Source of the DNA: Cernens ardua | GTDB taxonomy: Bacteria > Pseudomonadota > Gammaproteobacteria > Pseudomonadales > Halomonadaceae | Reading direction: 5' to 3' | Length of the DNA stretch: 64,000 bases | NCBI RefSeq assembly: GCF_051251085.1 | Contig: NZ_JBPCZH010000001.1 | Location: 496,001-560,000, forward strand | Part shown: positions 53,355 to 62,100 of the stretch, one piece after another | Numbering within the stretch: position 1 is the first letter of the stretch | Layout of the letters: every line of letters starts with the position of its first letter | The notes under the pieces: generated by a model | Seen by the model: only the letters and a program-made list of their open reading frames with translations | Told to the model about the DNA's origin: nothing | Database searches by the model: none | Position numbers and translations under genes: made by a program

Positions 53355-53810
53355 TTACCCCTCGTTCCACTGTGCACTGGCCAACTGATCCGATAGACGC
53401 TCGTCTACCCAGCGCTGCCCTTCCTCGAAGTGCTCTTTTTTCCACAAGGGGACATCCGTTTTGAGCCGATCCATCAGGTATTGGCACGCCTCGAAGGCAA
53501 CGGCTCTGTGCGTCGAAAAAGCCATGACCAACACAATATCATCACCCGCCTGCAAGTAGCCGACACGATGGATAATGACCACTCCTTCAAGCGTCCAGCG
53601 GGTACAGGCCTCCTCAGCGAGCGTCTCGAGCACGCTTTCCGTCATTCCCGGATAATGTTCGAGCGTTAATGCCGTCACACCACTGCGTTCACTGAACTCC
53701 CGGACTCTGCCAACAAAGAGAACTTCCGCACCAATACCAAAATTATCAGCGTATTGGCTACGTAATTCAGCAAGGTCAAATGGCTCTGACTGGATACCGA
53801 CGATATTCAT
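53355..53810 (-). CDS. moaE: Molybdopterin synthase large subunit MoaE
   Basis: The 151-residue catalytic subunit inserts two sulfurs from thiocarboxylated MoaD into cyclic pyranopterin monophosphate. The catalytic lysine region is VPLWKKEHFEEG near the C-terminus, and RVGYLQAGD and HRAVAFEACQYLMDRLK match the family. ATG 53810 overlaps the stop of the MoaC-MoaD fusion gene (ATGA), so synthesis of the MoaD domain and MoaE is coupled. Confidence 0.96.
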   Translation of the reverse strand: MNIVGIQSEPFDLAELRSQYADNFGIGAEVLFVGRVREFSERSGVTALTLEHYPGMTESVLETLAEEACTRWTLEGVVIIHRVGYLQAGDDIVLVMAFSTHRAVAFEACQYLMDRLKTDVPLWKKEHFEEGQRWVDERLSDQLASAQWNEG

Positions 53811-54685
53811 CCGCCTGTCACCGGAGGAAAGAAACCGATTTCATCGCCATTCGACAATACCTGATCCATTTGCGTCATCTTCTGATTAACAGCGCACAGT
53901 ACTTTATCTTCCTGTAACAAACGAAAGCGCTCATCCTGCTTCATCAGTACCTGCTTGATGTCATTGATAGTTCGAACAGACGTATCCAGCGGTAACATCA
54001 GGCGATCAATACCCAGTTTTTCACGCAGTGCCGCGAAGAACAGTAACGTGACCGTCGGTGTGGAAACGGCAGTTGCAGCGTCAGAAGCTGTCGTTACTGA
54101 ATCACTTGATGAAAACGTCGGAGCATAGGTCGCCTGCCTTTCTTCATCAGACACGAAATTTTCAGCCGTATCATTCAATGAAGCGTCGTAAAGTTCATCG
54201 GCATTCGAGGGACGCACCCAATCGCCCGACTTCCCTCCCGTCTTTGATTCAACCTGGATCGCTCCTATCAACATGTATTTATCCACGGCCTTGCACATGT
54301 CGTAGAGTGTTAGCCCGGCAACAGAAACAGCTGTCAACGCCTCCATTTCAACGCCGGTTTTACCGGAGACACGGCATGTCGCGCTGATCAGGATCCCCGG
54401 CAAGGTTTCATCAACCTGAAAGTCAATTTTCACCGATGACAACGATAATGGGTGACAAAGCGGGATCAGATCAGAAGTTTTTTTGGCTGCCTGTATGCCG
54501 GCAATACGCGCCGTTGCCAATACATCCCCTTTGGGGAGCTGGCCCTCTACCAACAATCGGAGTGTGGACGGAGCCATTCTAATGGCACCACTGGCGGTAG
54601 CTTCCCGATGCGTAACAGATTTGTCACCGACATCGACCATGTGTGCTTCACCGCGCGCATTCAAATGCGATAAACGTTGATTCAT
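53807..54685 (-). CDS. moaCD: MoaC-MoaD fusion: cPMP synthase plus molybdopterin synthase small subunit
   Basis: One 292-residue frame encodes two normally separate proteins. Residues 1-158 are MoaC (AHMVDVGDKSVTHREA, IPLCHPLSL, GVEMEALTAVSVAGLTLYDM, KAVDK with the catalytic Asp/Lys), which makes cyclic pyranopterin monophosphate. Residues 159-210 are a Ser/Thr/Ala/Asp-rich linker. Residues 211-292 are MoaD (TVTLLFFAALREKLGI to FFPPVTGG), ending in the free Gly-Gly that becomes the thiocarboxylate. ATG 54685 lies 4 bases after the moeA stop, and the stop overlaps moaE. No internal stop or start with ribosome site separates the domains by eye. A cleaved or internally initiated MoaD cannot be excluded. 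Confidence 0.9.
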   Translation of the reverse strand: MNQRLSHLNARGEAHMVDVGDKSVTHREATASGAIRMAPSTLRLLVEGQLPKGDVLATARIAGIQAAKKTSDLIPLCHPLSLSSVKIDFQVDETLPGILISATCRVSGKTGVEMEALTAVSVAGLTLYDMCKAVDKYMLIGAIQVESKTGGKSGDWVRPSNADELYDASLNDTAENFVSDEERQATYAPTFSSSDSVTTASDAATAVSTPTVTLLFFAALREKLGIDRLMLPLDTSVRTINDIKQVLMKQDERFRLLQEDKVLCAVNQKMTQMDQVLSNGDEIGFFPPVTGG

Positions 54686-54689
54686 GCCG

Positions 54690-56030
54690 TCATTCCTGCT
54701 GATACAAGGCGGTTGTGCCCATAAGGGAATAGCCCAAAAGGTCATCAAACATCACAATGCGAACCCACTGGTGCGCGTCCACTACGGCCTGCTCAGTATC
54801 GAGAAGAATAAAGCAGGTAGCGCAGCTCAACATATCAATCCGATGGGATTGTTGGGATGGCAGTGGACTGACCTCAAAGCCACCCTTAAGGTTTCCTTCA
54901 TTATTCCACTTATGCACCCCCAACAACAAGTCTACGCGCCCACGTTGGCCTTTTACATGTTCGGTGAGCGTTGCCCTGACAGAACCATAACGCTGTGTAG
55001 CCCCCTGCAGGCTCTCCAGCGCGGGTATCCCCAAAAGGGAATACATGGCAAAGGCCGCGAGTGGATTACCGGGTAATCCCAGCAACGGCGTACCCTTCCA
55101 CTCACCACAGAGCACCGATTTTCCCGGACGAACGGCCATTTTCCATAATGCGACGCCATGCTGCTCTTCCAAAACATGACGCAGATGATCACGCGGCCCC
55201 ATAGAGACACCACCACTGGTCATGATCAGGTCCACATCGCCGCATACTTTGGAAAGAGCCTGAGCAATTGCCTTTTGATCATCCGGTAACGTCCCTCCAT
55301 CGTGAACTTCAGCACCATAGGCCGTTAACAGGGCAATGAGCATCGGACGGTTCGAATCATGAAGCGTACTTTTCGCCTCCTCTTGTAATTCATCGCCGGT
55401 AGAAAACACTGCAACACGAGGTAGCCGCTTCACACAGACAGCTTCAACCCCCAATGCCGCCAATAATGCAACATGGCGAAAATCCAGCCGTTGCCCTGCT
55501 TTCAACAAAAGGTCACCTGTTTTGATGACTTCTCCCTGTTGGCGAATATTGGCGCCCACCACCTCATTGCGAGAGGGAAACGGCGGGTGCCTAGCGTTTT
55601 CATTTGTCTGTTTCGAATCAGTAATATAGGGGAAAACGGCAGCCGACTGACCATCGCCTTCTACTCGACAACGTTCGATTACTACCACCGTATCGCATCC
55701 CGCCGGGATATCGGCGCCTGTAGCAATCTGAACACACTCCCCTATTTCCACTGTCCCCTTGAACGGCTCCCCTGCCATGCTGTGCCCTATGCAGGCAAGT
55801 TGTAACGGAGGTGATGAGGAAACAACAGAACGGCTATCAAAAGCATAACCATCCATGGCCGAGACACTTCGTGGAGGAAGATCTCCCGGCGAGCACAAGT
55901 CCTCCGCCAGTCTTTTTCCCACCGCACCTGAAAGGGGGACACAAGAAGCAGAAAAGGGCTTGATACGCGACGCCAGCCAACGTAGCCATACAGTTTGGGC
56001 CTCTTCTACAGAGAGCCGTGTCACCATCAT
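54690..56030 (-). CDS. moeA: Molybdopterin molybdenumtransferase MoeA
   Basis: The 446-residue enzyme inserts molybdate into adenylylated molybdopterin. Family marks: PPRSVSAMDGYAF near 52-64, ATGADIPAGCDTVV, STGDEL, MTSGGVSMGPRDH and LLGLPGNPLAAFA. It is about 35 residues longer than E. coli MoeA. ATG 56030 overlaps the mobB stop (ATGATG contains TGA), and the gene ends 4 bases before moaCD, so translation is coupled across the operon. Confidence 0.96.
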   Translation of the reverse strand: MMVTRLSVEEAQTVWLRWLASRIKPFSASCVPLSGAVGKRLAEDLCSPGDLPPRSVSAMDGYAFDSRSVVSSSPPLQLACIGHSMAGEPFKGTVEIGECVQIATGADIPAGCDTVVVIERCRVEGDGQSAAVFPYITDSKQTNENARHPPFPSRNEVVGANIRQQGEVIKTGDLLLKAGQRLDFRHVALLAALGVEAVCVKRLPRVAVFSTGDELQEEAKSTLHDSNRPMLIALLTAYGAEVHDGGTLPDDQKAIAQALSKVCGDVDLIMTSGGVSMGPRDHLRHVLEEQHGVALWKMAVRPGKSVLCGEWKGTPLLGLPGNPLAAFAMYSLLGIPALESLQGATQRYGSVRATLTEHVKGQRGRVDLLLGVHKWNNEGNLKGGFEVSPLPSQQSHRIDMLSCATCFILLDTEQAVVDAHQWVRIVMFDDLLGYSLMGTTALYQQE

Positions 56031-56695
56031 GGTTCATCACTCGCATCGGGTGAATGTCGGTTCACACATCGTTCCGGCCATTCTCCTTCAGGATGCTGAT
56101 AAACGTCCTCAATCCAACCTGCGACATTTTCAGGCTCTGATAAATCCAGAAGCGTAACGTCCTTGAGGCGAGTGTGTTCCATTAACGCCGATTCAGGTAA
56201 CTCAGCCTGGGGCGTCGCAATCGCATGCACAGATGCATCATGGGGAGCAAGCAAAGGCTTACCGTTCTTGTAACGATATACTTCCAACTTGGGCATGGAC
56301 TCATGTTTAAAGCCTTCTACCAGCACCAGATCCGGTTGCAATGTAGCGACCTGGGCTAATAGCGTCTTTAGCTCAGGCTCTTGTTGTTGTGGTGTTTCGA
56401 CCATCATTGCCCAACGTTTGGACGATGCCAGAAGTACAGGCACGGCGCCCGCCTCTCTAAAGCGATAACTGTCTTTTCCTGGCGAATCGATATCAACTGC
56501 ATGGTGGGCATGCTTGATGACAGCGCACTGAATACCGCGAGCCTGTAAAAGGGGCAACAAGGCCTCGATCAAGGTGGTTTTACCCGCACCACTCCAACCC
56601 ACAACACCCAATACTCGTGGCAAATTATTCATCCCTATAGCGCCCGTAGCCCTGATACCTGCAGCATCTGTGGTGCGGCTTATCTCCGATGACAT
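56027..56695 (-). CDS. mobB: Molybdopterin-guanine dinucleotide biosynthesis adaptor MobB
   Basis: The 222-residue GTP-binding protein has a P-loop GWSGAGKTT at 33-41, VIKHAHHAVDID and LVEGFKHESMPKLEVYR. MobB assists MobA in attaching GMP to molybdopterin, though it is not essential in E. coli. The frame is open to 56794, but AAGGGA at 6 bases before ATG 56695 marks the likely start; this leaves an N-terminal extension of about 25 residues before the GTPase core. It is first gene of the moco operon. Confidence 0.92.
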   Translation of the reverse strand: MSSEISRTTDAAGIRATGAIGMNNLPRVLGVVGWSGAGKTTLIEALLPLLQARGIQCAVIKHAHHAVDIDSPGKDSYRFREAGAVPVLLASSKRWAMMVETPQQQEPELKTLLAQVATLQPDLVLVEGFKHESMPKLEVYRYKNGKPLLAPHDASVHAIATPQAELPESALMEHTRLKDVTLLDLSEPENVAGWIEDVYQHPEGEWPERCVNRHSPDASDEP

Positions 56696-57027
56696 ACGGT
56701 TCCCTTTACTGATGTAATGACTGGCGCAGCGGCTGATATAACCGATAGGCGACATAGTGACCATTTGGGTTGAATCAGCACGCATGTTGACCACACTGCT
56801 GACTGCTGAATGAAAAGAAGTCCCCTTGTCTCATTCAGCAAAGCGTATTAATGAATGCCCCACCACACAACGTGCGATCTTGATATAGGCGTGTCAAGAG
56901 TATTTGAGCTTCGCCTGAACGCCCAAAGAGAGGTCAATAACCCCACTAATATTAATTGTTATACGTTAAGGGCGACACATGCGTTTTTAATTATAATACC
57001 GGGAATGGGCGGTCCATGTGCGTCCTA
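56696..57027 (-). promoter_or_regulatory. Moco operon upstream region
   Basis: A 332-bp gap between mobA and mobB. On the minus strand TATAAT occurs within GGTATTATAATT near 56990, with a poor -35. An AT-rich interrupted palindrome (TAATATTAATTG, TTATACGTTA) lies near 56945-56970 and is loosely like a ModE site. No gene is supported. Confidence 0.35.
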
Positions 57028-57798
57028 TCATGTGAAGTAGCGTGCTTCCAGCGCATTCAACGCTTCGTGTGTATTGATATTGGCAAATTCAGTTGAATGT
57101 TCAAACCGAACGGTACCCACACTGAACATTTCATAAAGATGTTTCAAACGCTGTTGTTTCGAGTACTGATGTGACTGCCGGTATTCAAGGAAACGCGGTA
57201 ACACATGTATACGCAGCAATACATGGGTGTAGTGTATGTGCTCAGCATCAGCAGCGACTACGATATCATTTTCCGGTGTTGCCGCCTGGAGCATTCGACT
57301 GACGAGATCATGTGGAATCAATGGGGTATCACAGGGTACCACCATTAACCACTCGATAGATGAGGTGCCTGCGCTCACCTGCACCTTGGAAGGCATTGTC
57401 AACGACGATGGTAAGTGATGAACGCGAAAACCGCAGGGCTGAGTACCGATAGCTAAAGCGTGCGCTCCGTTACCGAATTTCACTTGATCAAACGCCCGAT
57501 AAAAAGCCAATCCGGCGATCATGCCAGCCAGGGGGCCAGTCCCTTCAAGGGCAGGTGCATCACCTATAATAGGCCCCTCAAACACACTACGGTACTGCTC
57601 GATAGCCCGGTTACAGCAAAGTGAAAGCACCGCCACCTGCGGTGCCAACCGATTGATAACATGGGTCACTAAAGGCTTGCTACCCAACGGCTGCAAGCCT
57701 TTTTCACCCGCTCCCATTCGCCGCCCTTCCCCCCCGCAGAGAACAAGAGCGGCAACCTGAGGGTGGGGGGGATTAACGGGTACCAAAGATTTTATCAC
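57028..57798 (-). CDS. mobA: Molybdenum cofactor guanylyltransferase MobA, with an insertion
   Basis: The 256-residue nucleotidyltransferase attaches GMP to Mo-molybdopterin. Family marks are LVLCGGEGRRMG (18-29), GLQPLGSKPL, GDAPALEGTGPLAGM (79-93), VVPCDTPLIP (153-162) and NINTHEALNALE at the end. Between GPLAGM and PCDTP about 45 extra residues (104-148) are inserted where E. coli has a short link, so the protein exceeds the usual ~195. GTG 57798 has GGGAG at good distance; ATG 57804 is too close to that site. Its start overlaps the upp 3' end by 26 bases, so it is read from the upp transcript. Confidence 0.9.
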   Translation of the reverse strand: MIKSLVPVNPPHPQVAALVLCGGEGRRMGAGEKGLQPLGSKPLVTHVINRLAPQVAVLSLCCNRAIEQYRSVFEGPIIGDAPALEGTGPLAGMIAGLAFYRAFDQVKFGNGAHALAIGTQPCGFRVHHLPSSLTMPSKVQVSAGTSSIEWLMVVPCDTPLIPHDLVSRMLQAATPENDIVVAADAEHIHYTHVLLRIHVLPRFLEYRQSHQYSKQQRLKHLYEMFSVGTVRFEHSTEFANINTHEALNALEARYFT

Positions 57799-58402
57799 CC
57801 GCATCTCCCAGCCCCGGGACGATATAACCGTTTTCATCCAGCTTTTCGTCAACGGAAGCAGTATAGATCTCGACATCAGGGTGTGCTTCCTGCACTCGCT
57901 TGATGCCTTCCGGTGCGGCCACCAGTACAATCACTTTAATGGATTGGCAATGCCGCGCCTTTAGCATATCAAGGGTTGCAACCATCGATCCCCCTGTAGC
58001 CAGCATGGGATCAATTACGAGGGCGGTACGTTCGTTCAGGTCGGAAACAAATTTCTCAAAATAGGGAACGGGTTCCAGGGTATCTTCGTTGCGATAAAGG
58101 CCCACGACACTGATACGGGCACTGGGGATAAGATTGGTCACACCATCCATCATGCCGAGTCCAGCACGCAGGATAGGCACGATGGTTACCTTTTTTCCCT
58201 TGATCTTCTCGACTTCGAATGACTCGCCTGACCATCCCTTAATCATGCGAGGCTCCAGCTCCATATATTGGGTCGCCTCATAGGTCAGCAATTCGGCAAC
58301 CTCACTGGCAAGTTCACGAAACTGCTTGGTGCTGATACCTTCAGCGCGCATCAAACCGAGTTTGTGTTTAACCAGAGGGTGCTGGATCTCATGTACGTTC
58401 AT
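57773..58402 (-). CDS. upp: Uracil phosphoribosyltransferase
   Basis: The 209-residue salvage enzyme makes UMP from uracil and PRPP. The PRPP-binding motif is LVIDPMLATGGSM near 128-140 and the C-terminal uracil site is GYIVPGLGDAGDKIFGT. The length (208 in E. coli) and motifs are standard. Its final codons overlap the mobA start on the same strand. Together with cdd/nupC, apt and gpt in this window it completes routes for base and nucleoside reuse. Confidence 0.97.
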   Translation of the reverse strand: MNVHEIQHPLVKHKLGLMRAEGISTKQFRELASEVAELLTYEATQYMELEPRMIKGWSGESFEVEKIKGKKVTIVPILRAGLGMMDGVTNLIPSARISVVGLYRNEDTLEPVPYFEKFVSDLNERTALVIDPMLATGGSMVATLDMLKARHCQSIKVIVLVAAPEGIKRVQEAHPDVEIYTASVDEKLDENGYIVPGLGDAGDKIFGTR

Positions 58403-58504
58403 GGTAATGTTCCAAAATAATTCTTTACTTTAGGGTATGCCAGCGCCCCGAGGCCGTGGCTTATGAGCGCCAGCAATCTTTATGCATGTATTTTTTGACG
58501 TGCG

Positions 58505-59200
58505 TTATTCTTCATTCACATTGGCGGGAAGGCGCCAATCGATGGGTGTAATACCGTGTTGTTCAAGGAAAGCGTTCGCGCGGGAAAAATGGTGATTACC
58601 AAAAAAACCCCGGTGCGCCGACAGAGGCGAAGGATGCGGTGAATGCAAAACCAGATGCCGCTCACGATCAACAAAATCGGCCTTTTTCTGCGCGTAGCTT
58701 CCCCACAACAGGAAAACAACATGTTCACAATGGGTATTGATCAACTCGACAGCTTTATCGGTGAATGTTTCCCACCCCTTGTTACGATGTGAGCCTGCGT
58801 TCCCCTGCTCAACCGTAAGAACGCTGTTCAGCATCATGACACCCTGCCTGGCCCAGCTTTCAAGAAAGCCGTGATTTACCCGTTCGAACCCCACCTCATC
58901 AGCCAGTAACTCTTTGTAGATATTACCAAGTGAAGGTGGGATAGCCACCTCGGGACGCACAGAGAAGCAAAGCCCGTGCGCTTGCCCGGGACCGTGGTAA
59001 GGGTCCTGCCCGAGCATTACTACCTTGACCTGGCTAAGCGGCGTCAGTTCGAAGGCTCGAAACCAGTCATGGGAATGTGGATAAATGACCTTGTGTGCCG
59101 CCTTGCGTTGCTGGAGGAAGCCTTTAAGGGCCTGCATATAAGGGGCATTGAATTCACCACCCAGCACAGGTTGCCAATCACCGGCATGCTCAAGGGCCAT
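58505..59200 (-). CDS. ung: Uracil-DNA glycosylase
   Basis: The 231-residue family 1 UDG removes uracil from DNA. The water-activating GQDPYHGPGQAHGL contains Asp66, LLWGSYAQKK gives the uracil-binding region, and HPSPLSAHRGF holds the catalytic His and the Leu loop that pushes the base out. CAGGAG before the ATG supports the start. It lies between gpt and upp on the same strand with gaps of about 100-140 bp, so it may be transcribed alone. Confidence 0.97.
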   Translation of the reverse strand: MALEHAGDWQPVLGGEFNAPYMQALKGFLQQRKAAHKVIYPHSHDWFRAFELTPLSQVKVVMLGQDPYHGPGQAHGLCFSVRPEVAIPPSLGNIYKELLADEVGFERVNHGFLESWARQGVMMLNSVLTVEQGNAGSHRNKGWETFTDKAVELINTHCEHVVFLLWGSYAQKKADFVDRERHLVLHSPHPSPLSAHRGFFGNHHFSRANAFLEQHGITPIDWRLPANVNEE

Positions 59201-59337
59201 GGAGTTCTCCTGACGAAAGTAACGTGATCACTGGCAAGGCAATAGCCTCTAACGCGCAAACAGCCGCCGCTTTTTTCCCGAAGGCTTCTACCCCACCCCT
59301 TGAATGGCTTCTGATCTCACCTATCACAGCAGTATTG

Positions 59338-59835
59338 CTAACCGCGTTCATCATCCCTGTATCGCTCAGCCAGCGGTTCGATATAGGCCATGGCGGTATC
59401 CCATGGAAACTGAATCCAGGTATCCTGCTCTACTTCCGAGTGAAAACGATCAACCAGAGAGCGCCCTTCCGGCTTGGCATAAACCGTTACGAACAAGGCT
59501 TTGGGTAGCATCTCGCGAACGGCCTTGGCAGTTTTACCGGTGTCCACAAGGTCATCTACCAACAACCAGCCTTCGCCGTCGTGGTCAATACCCTTGAGCA
59601 CTTGTACACCTTCCTGCTGTTCCATTTTATCGTAGCTTTTTACTGAAATGGTATCGACCAAACGAATGTCCAGCTCACGGGCGAATAGCCCTGCAGGTAT
59701 GAGTCCCCCACGAGTGACAGCAATGATCCCCTTGAAATCGTGATCAAGCAGAGGCTCGCAAAGCTCACGGACATCGCGATGTAGACGGTCCCACGAGACG
59801 GTAAAATAACGATGGTAGCGGTTACTGGAAGCCAT
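59338..59835 (-). CDS. gpt: Xanthine-guanine phosphoribosyltransferase
   Basis: The 165-residue enzyme converts guanine, xanthine and hypoxanthine to their nucleotides. The sequence follows E. coli Gpt closely: YFTVSWDRLHRD, KGIIAVTRGGLIPAGLFAR, LLVDDLVDTGKTA (PRPP loop), AKPEGRSLVD and QDTWIQFPWD. It starts 6 bases after the apt stop, so apt and gpt form a purine salvage operon. Confidence 0.95.
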   Translation of the reverse strand: MASSNRYHRYFTVSWDRLHRDVRELCEPLLDHDFKGIIAVTRGGLIPAGLFARELDIRLVDTISVKSYDKMEQQEGVQVLKGIDHDGEGWLLVDDLVDTGKTAKAVREMLPKALFVTVYAKPEGRSLVDRFHSEVEQDTWIQFPWDTAMAYIEPLAERYRDDERG

Positions 59836-59841
59836 GGACTT

Positions 59842-60399
59842 TTACTCCGACTCGGTGAAACTACATACGGTGAAGACGCTCAGGCCCTCCTCACGGATAC
59901 GCTTGGAGCCCCCCAGTTCGGGCAGATCAATAATACCGGCCGTTTCAACCACCACACCTCCAGTACGCTCGATCAGTTTGGCAGCAGCCAACATGGTACC
60001 GCCGGTTGCAATCAGGTCATCCATCAGCAAAATGCGATCATCCGGCTTGAAGGCGTCAGAATGCAGCTCCACCGTCGATTTCCCATATTCAAGGCTATAG
60101 GTCTCACTGATGGTCTTGAAGGGCAGCTTGCCTTTTTTACGCACCGGTACAAAGCTGCATCCCAGCTCATAGGCCAGTGGCGCACCAATAATAAAACCGC
60201 GCGCATCTATCGCTGCGATGGCGTCGATTTGAAGATCCTGATAGCGGTGAACAAAACTATCGATCAGTTTGCGAAATGCCGAACTGTTTTGCAGTACCGG
60301 GGTAATGTCACGGAAGTTAACGCCTGGCTCCGGCCAGTCACGAACAGTACGAATGACCGATTTTATATAATCGCCATAGACGCTTTTTGAGTTTTCCAA
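59842..60399 (-). CDS. apt: Adenine phosphoribosyltransferase
   Basis: The 185-residue enzyme makes AMP from adenine and PRPP. Typical segments are DWPEPGVNFRDITPVL (21-36), AIDARGFIIGAPLAYELG, VPVRKKGKLP and the PRPP loop LLMDDLIATGGTM. Length and motifs are standard. It is first gene of apt-gpt. The 136-bp gap to ribE presumably holds the promoter. Confidence 0.97.
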   Translation of the reverse strand: MENSKSVYGDYIKSVIRTVRDWPEPGVNFRDITPVLQNSSAFRKLIDSFVHRYQDLQIDAIAAIDARGFIIGAPLAYELGCSFVPVRKKGKLPFKTISETYSLEYGKSTVELHSDAFKPDDRILLMDDLIATGGTMLAAAKLIERTGGVVVETAGIIDLPELGGSKRIREEGLSVFTVCSFTESE

Positions 60400-60535
60400 C
60401 GGAGTCTCCTGCTACCACCCACCCATCATTGGTGGAGTTGTTATGCCTCGAATGAACGAAGCATGCGTGTGCGTGATGTTTGAAAAAAGGGTTGAACGGA
60501 TAATTTTCCTATTTTAATCCAAATTATTCCGCGAC

Positions 60536-61144
60536 TTAACCTTTACTCGCCAAAATTCGTTCGACCGTAGTTACGATCGCCTGAGTTTGAGGGTCAATTT
60601 CAATATTGACGCTGTCACCAATCCGTCGTTTTCCGATGATTGTTCGTGACAATGTCTCGGGGATCAGGTCAACACTAAAACCACCTTCGCGCAAACCACT
60701 GACCGTCAGGCTAGCCCCTTCAACGCCGATAAACCCCTTATCCATCACAAAAGGAACCAGCTCGGGCGGTAACCTGAACCATAAGCGTCGATTGTTTTCA
60801 GCATCGTTGATCTCTTCAATGACCGCTTGCCCGGAAATATGCCCAGACATCAGATGACCACCAATTTCATCACCAAAACGGGCAGCTCGCTCGATATTGA
60901 CATGATCCCCTACGACCAGAGCACCGAGATTGGTCATCGCCAGGGTTTGCGCAATGATGTCGAACTCGGCCTGTCGCCCGTTGAACGCGGTCACCGTGAG
61001 GCAGCAACCGTTATGTGCTACGGAAGCACCTGTTTCAAGACCTGCTTCCAACCCTTCGGGCAACAGCACGGTCAAGTGTGAAAACTGTACATCGTGATTA
61101 ATGGCAATGACTTCTGCAGTGCCCTGAACAATACCTGTAAACAT
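60536..61144 (-). CDS. ribE: Riboflavin synthase alpha chain
   Basis: The 202-residue protein has two similar lumazine-binding halves (MFTGIVQGTAEV at 1 and HLMSGHISGQAVIEEI at about 97), the arrangement of the trimeric enzyme that makes riboflavin from two lumazines. SVAHNGCCLTV and GFIGVEGASLTV are the paired active-site stretches. CAGGAGC before ATG fits. No other riboflavin gene is nearby and I see no FMN riboswitch upstream. The symbol ribC is used for the same gene in E. coli. Confidence 0.95.
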   Translation of the reverse strand: MFTGIVQGTAEVIAINHDVQFSHLTVLLPEGLEAGLETGASVAHNGCCLTVTAFNGRQAEFDIIAQTLAMTNLGALVVGDHVNIERAARFGDEIGGHLMSGHISGQAVIEEINDAENNRRLWFRLPPELVPFVMDKGFIGVEGASLTVSGLREGGFSVDLIPETLSRTIIGKRRIGDSVNIEIDPQTQAIVTTVERILASKG

Positions 61145-62100
61145 GGTGTGCTCCTGACGATTGGTTCGCCTAATGCTGCATAGATTCTATTGTCGATAGT
61201 CTCTTATGACCTGTAACCTTGTGTCATCATAAACTCGTACTATCTGCAGGCTCTACTGCCTATCTATAGCCCCTGCTGACTACCTATAGACTGGCTTTCT
61301 AAAGCCCTGCACCCTCTATCGCCCCTGTTCCCTGTTATCTCATGCTATTGGTGGATGATACTCAGACCACCGACAAGAGGTAGTCGGAAAATAAACGATC
61401 CATGACAATGGATGTGTCATGTCCGTGAAGGTGTATGGCAAGGGGCTGGAAAAAGGACATACTAACAAAGCTGCACGTCATTGCGGAATTTCCAATCCGG
61501 GCATTGCTTGGCATGGATGCCTGGCACTAAGAAAAAGACAGTAAACAATCTCCGCTGGCCGGGCACCTATCCCCCATTTTTCGAATATTAAAAACAGAAA
61601 ACTCTCTTGCAAGGCCCCCCTTCGACATAAAATGCTACTGTCTTACCCTATCCTCTATAGACGTTATGGTTATAAGGTCAATAGAAAAAATTTAGCCTGA
61701 GTTAATTGACGCTTATCAGAGGGACTCTTAGAATCTCTTCAAATTGCTGAAGGCGCTGATTTGATTCAGCTTGCGGGCGCCATAAAAAACACGGCTAAAT
61801 AGAATATGTCTCAACACATCATTCGTTGTAGACTGCCTCTTTCGATCAAAGGACTTCCCCGTTTTTTCTCCTGCCCGTGCTCTTTCGTCGACCATGATTA
61901 TCTGAACCTGCCCTATAGAAATTTTATAGAGTTCAAAGCATGGTAACTTCCATCGTGATGAGTGACGTAATTTGCTCGATATCCGATCGGCGTCTTTCCA
62001 ACCTGGCAAAATATACTGCCCCACACTTGTCACGATATTGGCGACAAAACGTTAGCCATCAAGCCAAATTGGCACGAGACAACCAAATGTTTGCTTATCA
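61145..62100. other. Large gap upstream of ribE and metN, no recognised gene
   Basis: This is 956 bp between divergent genes. At 61215-61345 the plus strand is C-rich and G-poor with imperfect repeats (CTATAGCCCCTG near 61265, CTATCGCCCCTG near 61316). At about 61752-61783 GGCGC/GCGCC encloses GCTGA/TCAGC, a possible RNA structure. A GTG-started minus frame at 61728-62033 lacks a ribosome site. No SAM riboswitch or good MetJ operator was seen before metN. Just before metN a 5-codon frame (ATG 62088) ends in TGA overlapping the metN ATG. Confidence 0.5.

Noticed and set aside
61145..61400. FMN riboswitch upstream of ribE
   Set aside because: None of the conserved RFN-element segments is visible on the minus strand.
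61728..62033. 101-codon minus frame upstream of metN
   Set aside because: It begins at GTG without a ribosome site and shows no similarity that I recognise; kept as non-coding.
61680..62100. SAM riboswitch or MetJ operator before metN
   Set aside because: TTATCAGAG near 61714 recalls the start of SAM-I, but the conserved core (GGCCC, GATGAAACC) is absent, and AGACGTCT-like MetJ boxes are not found in tandem.
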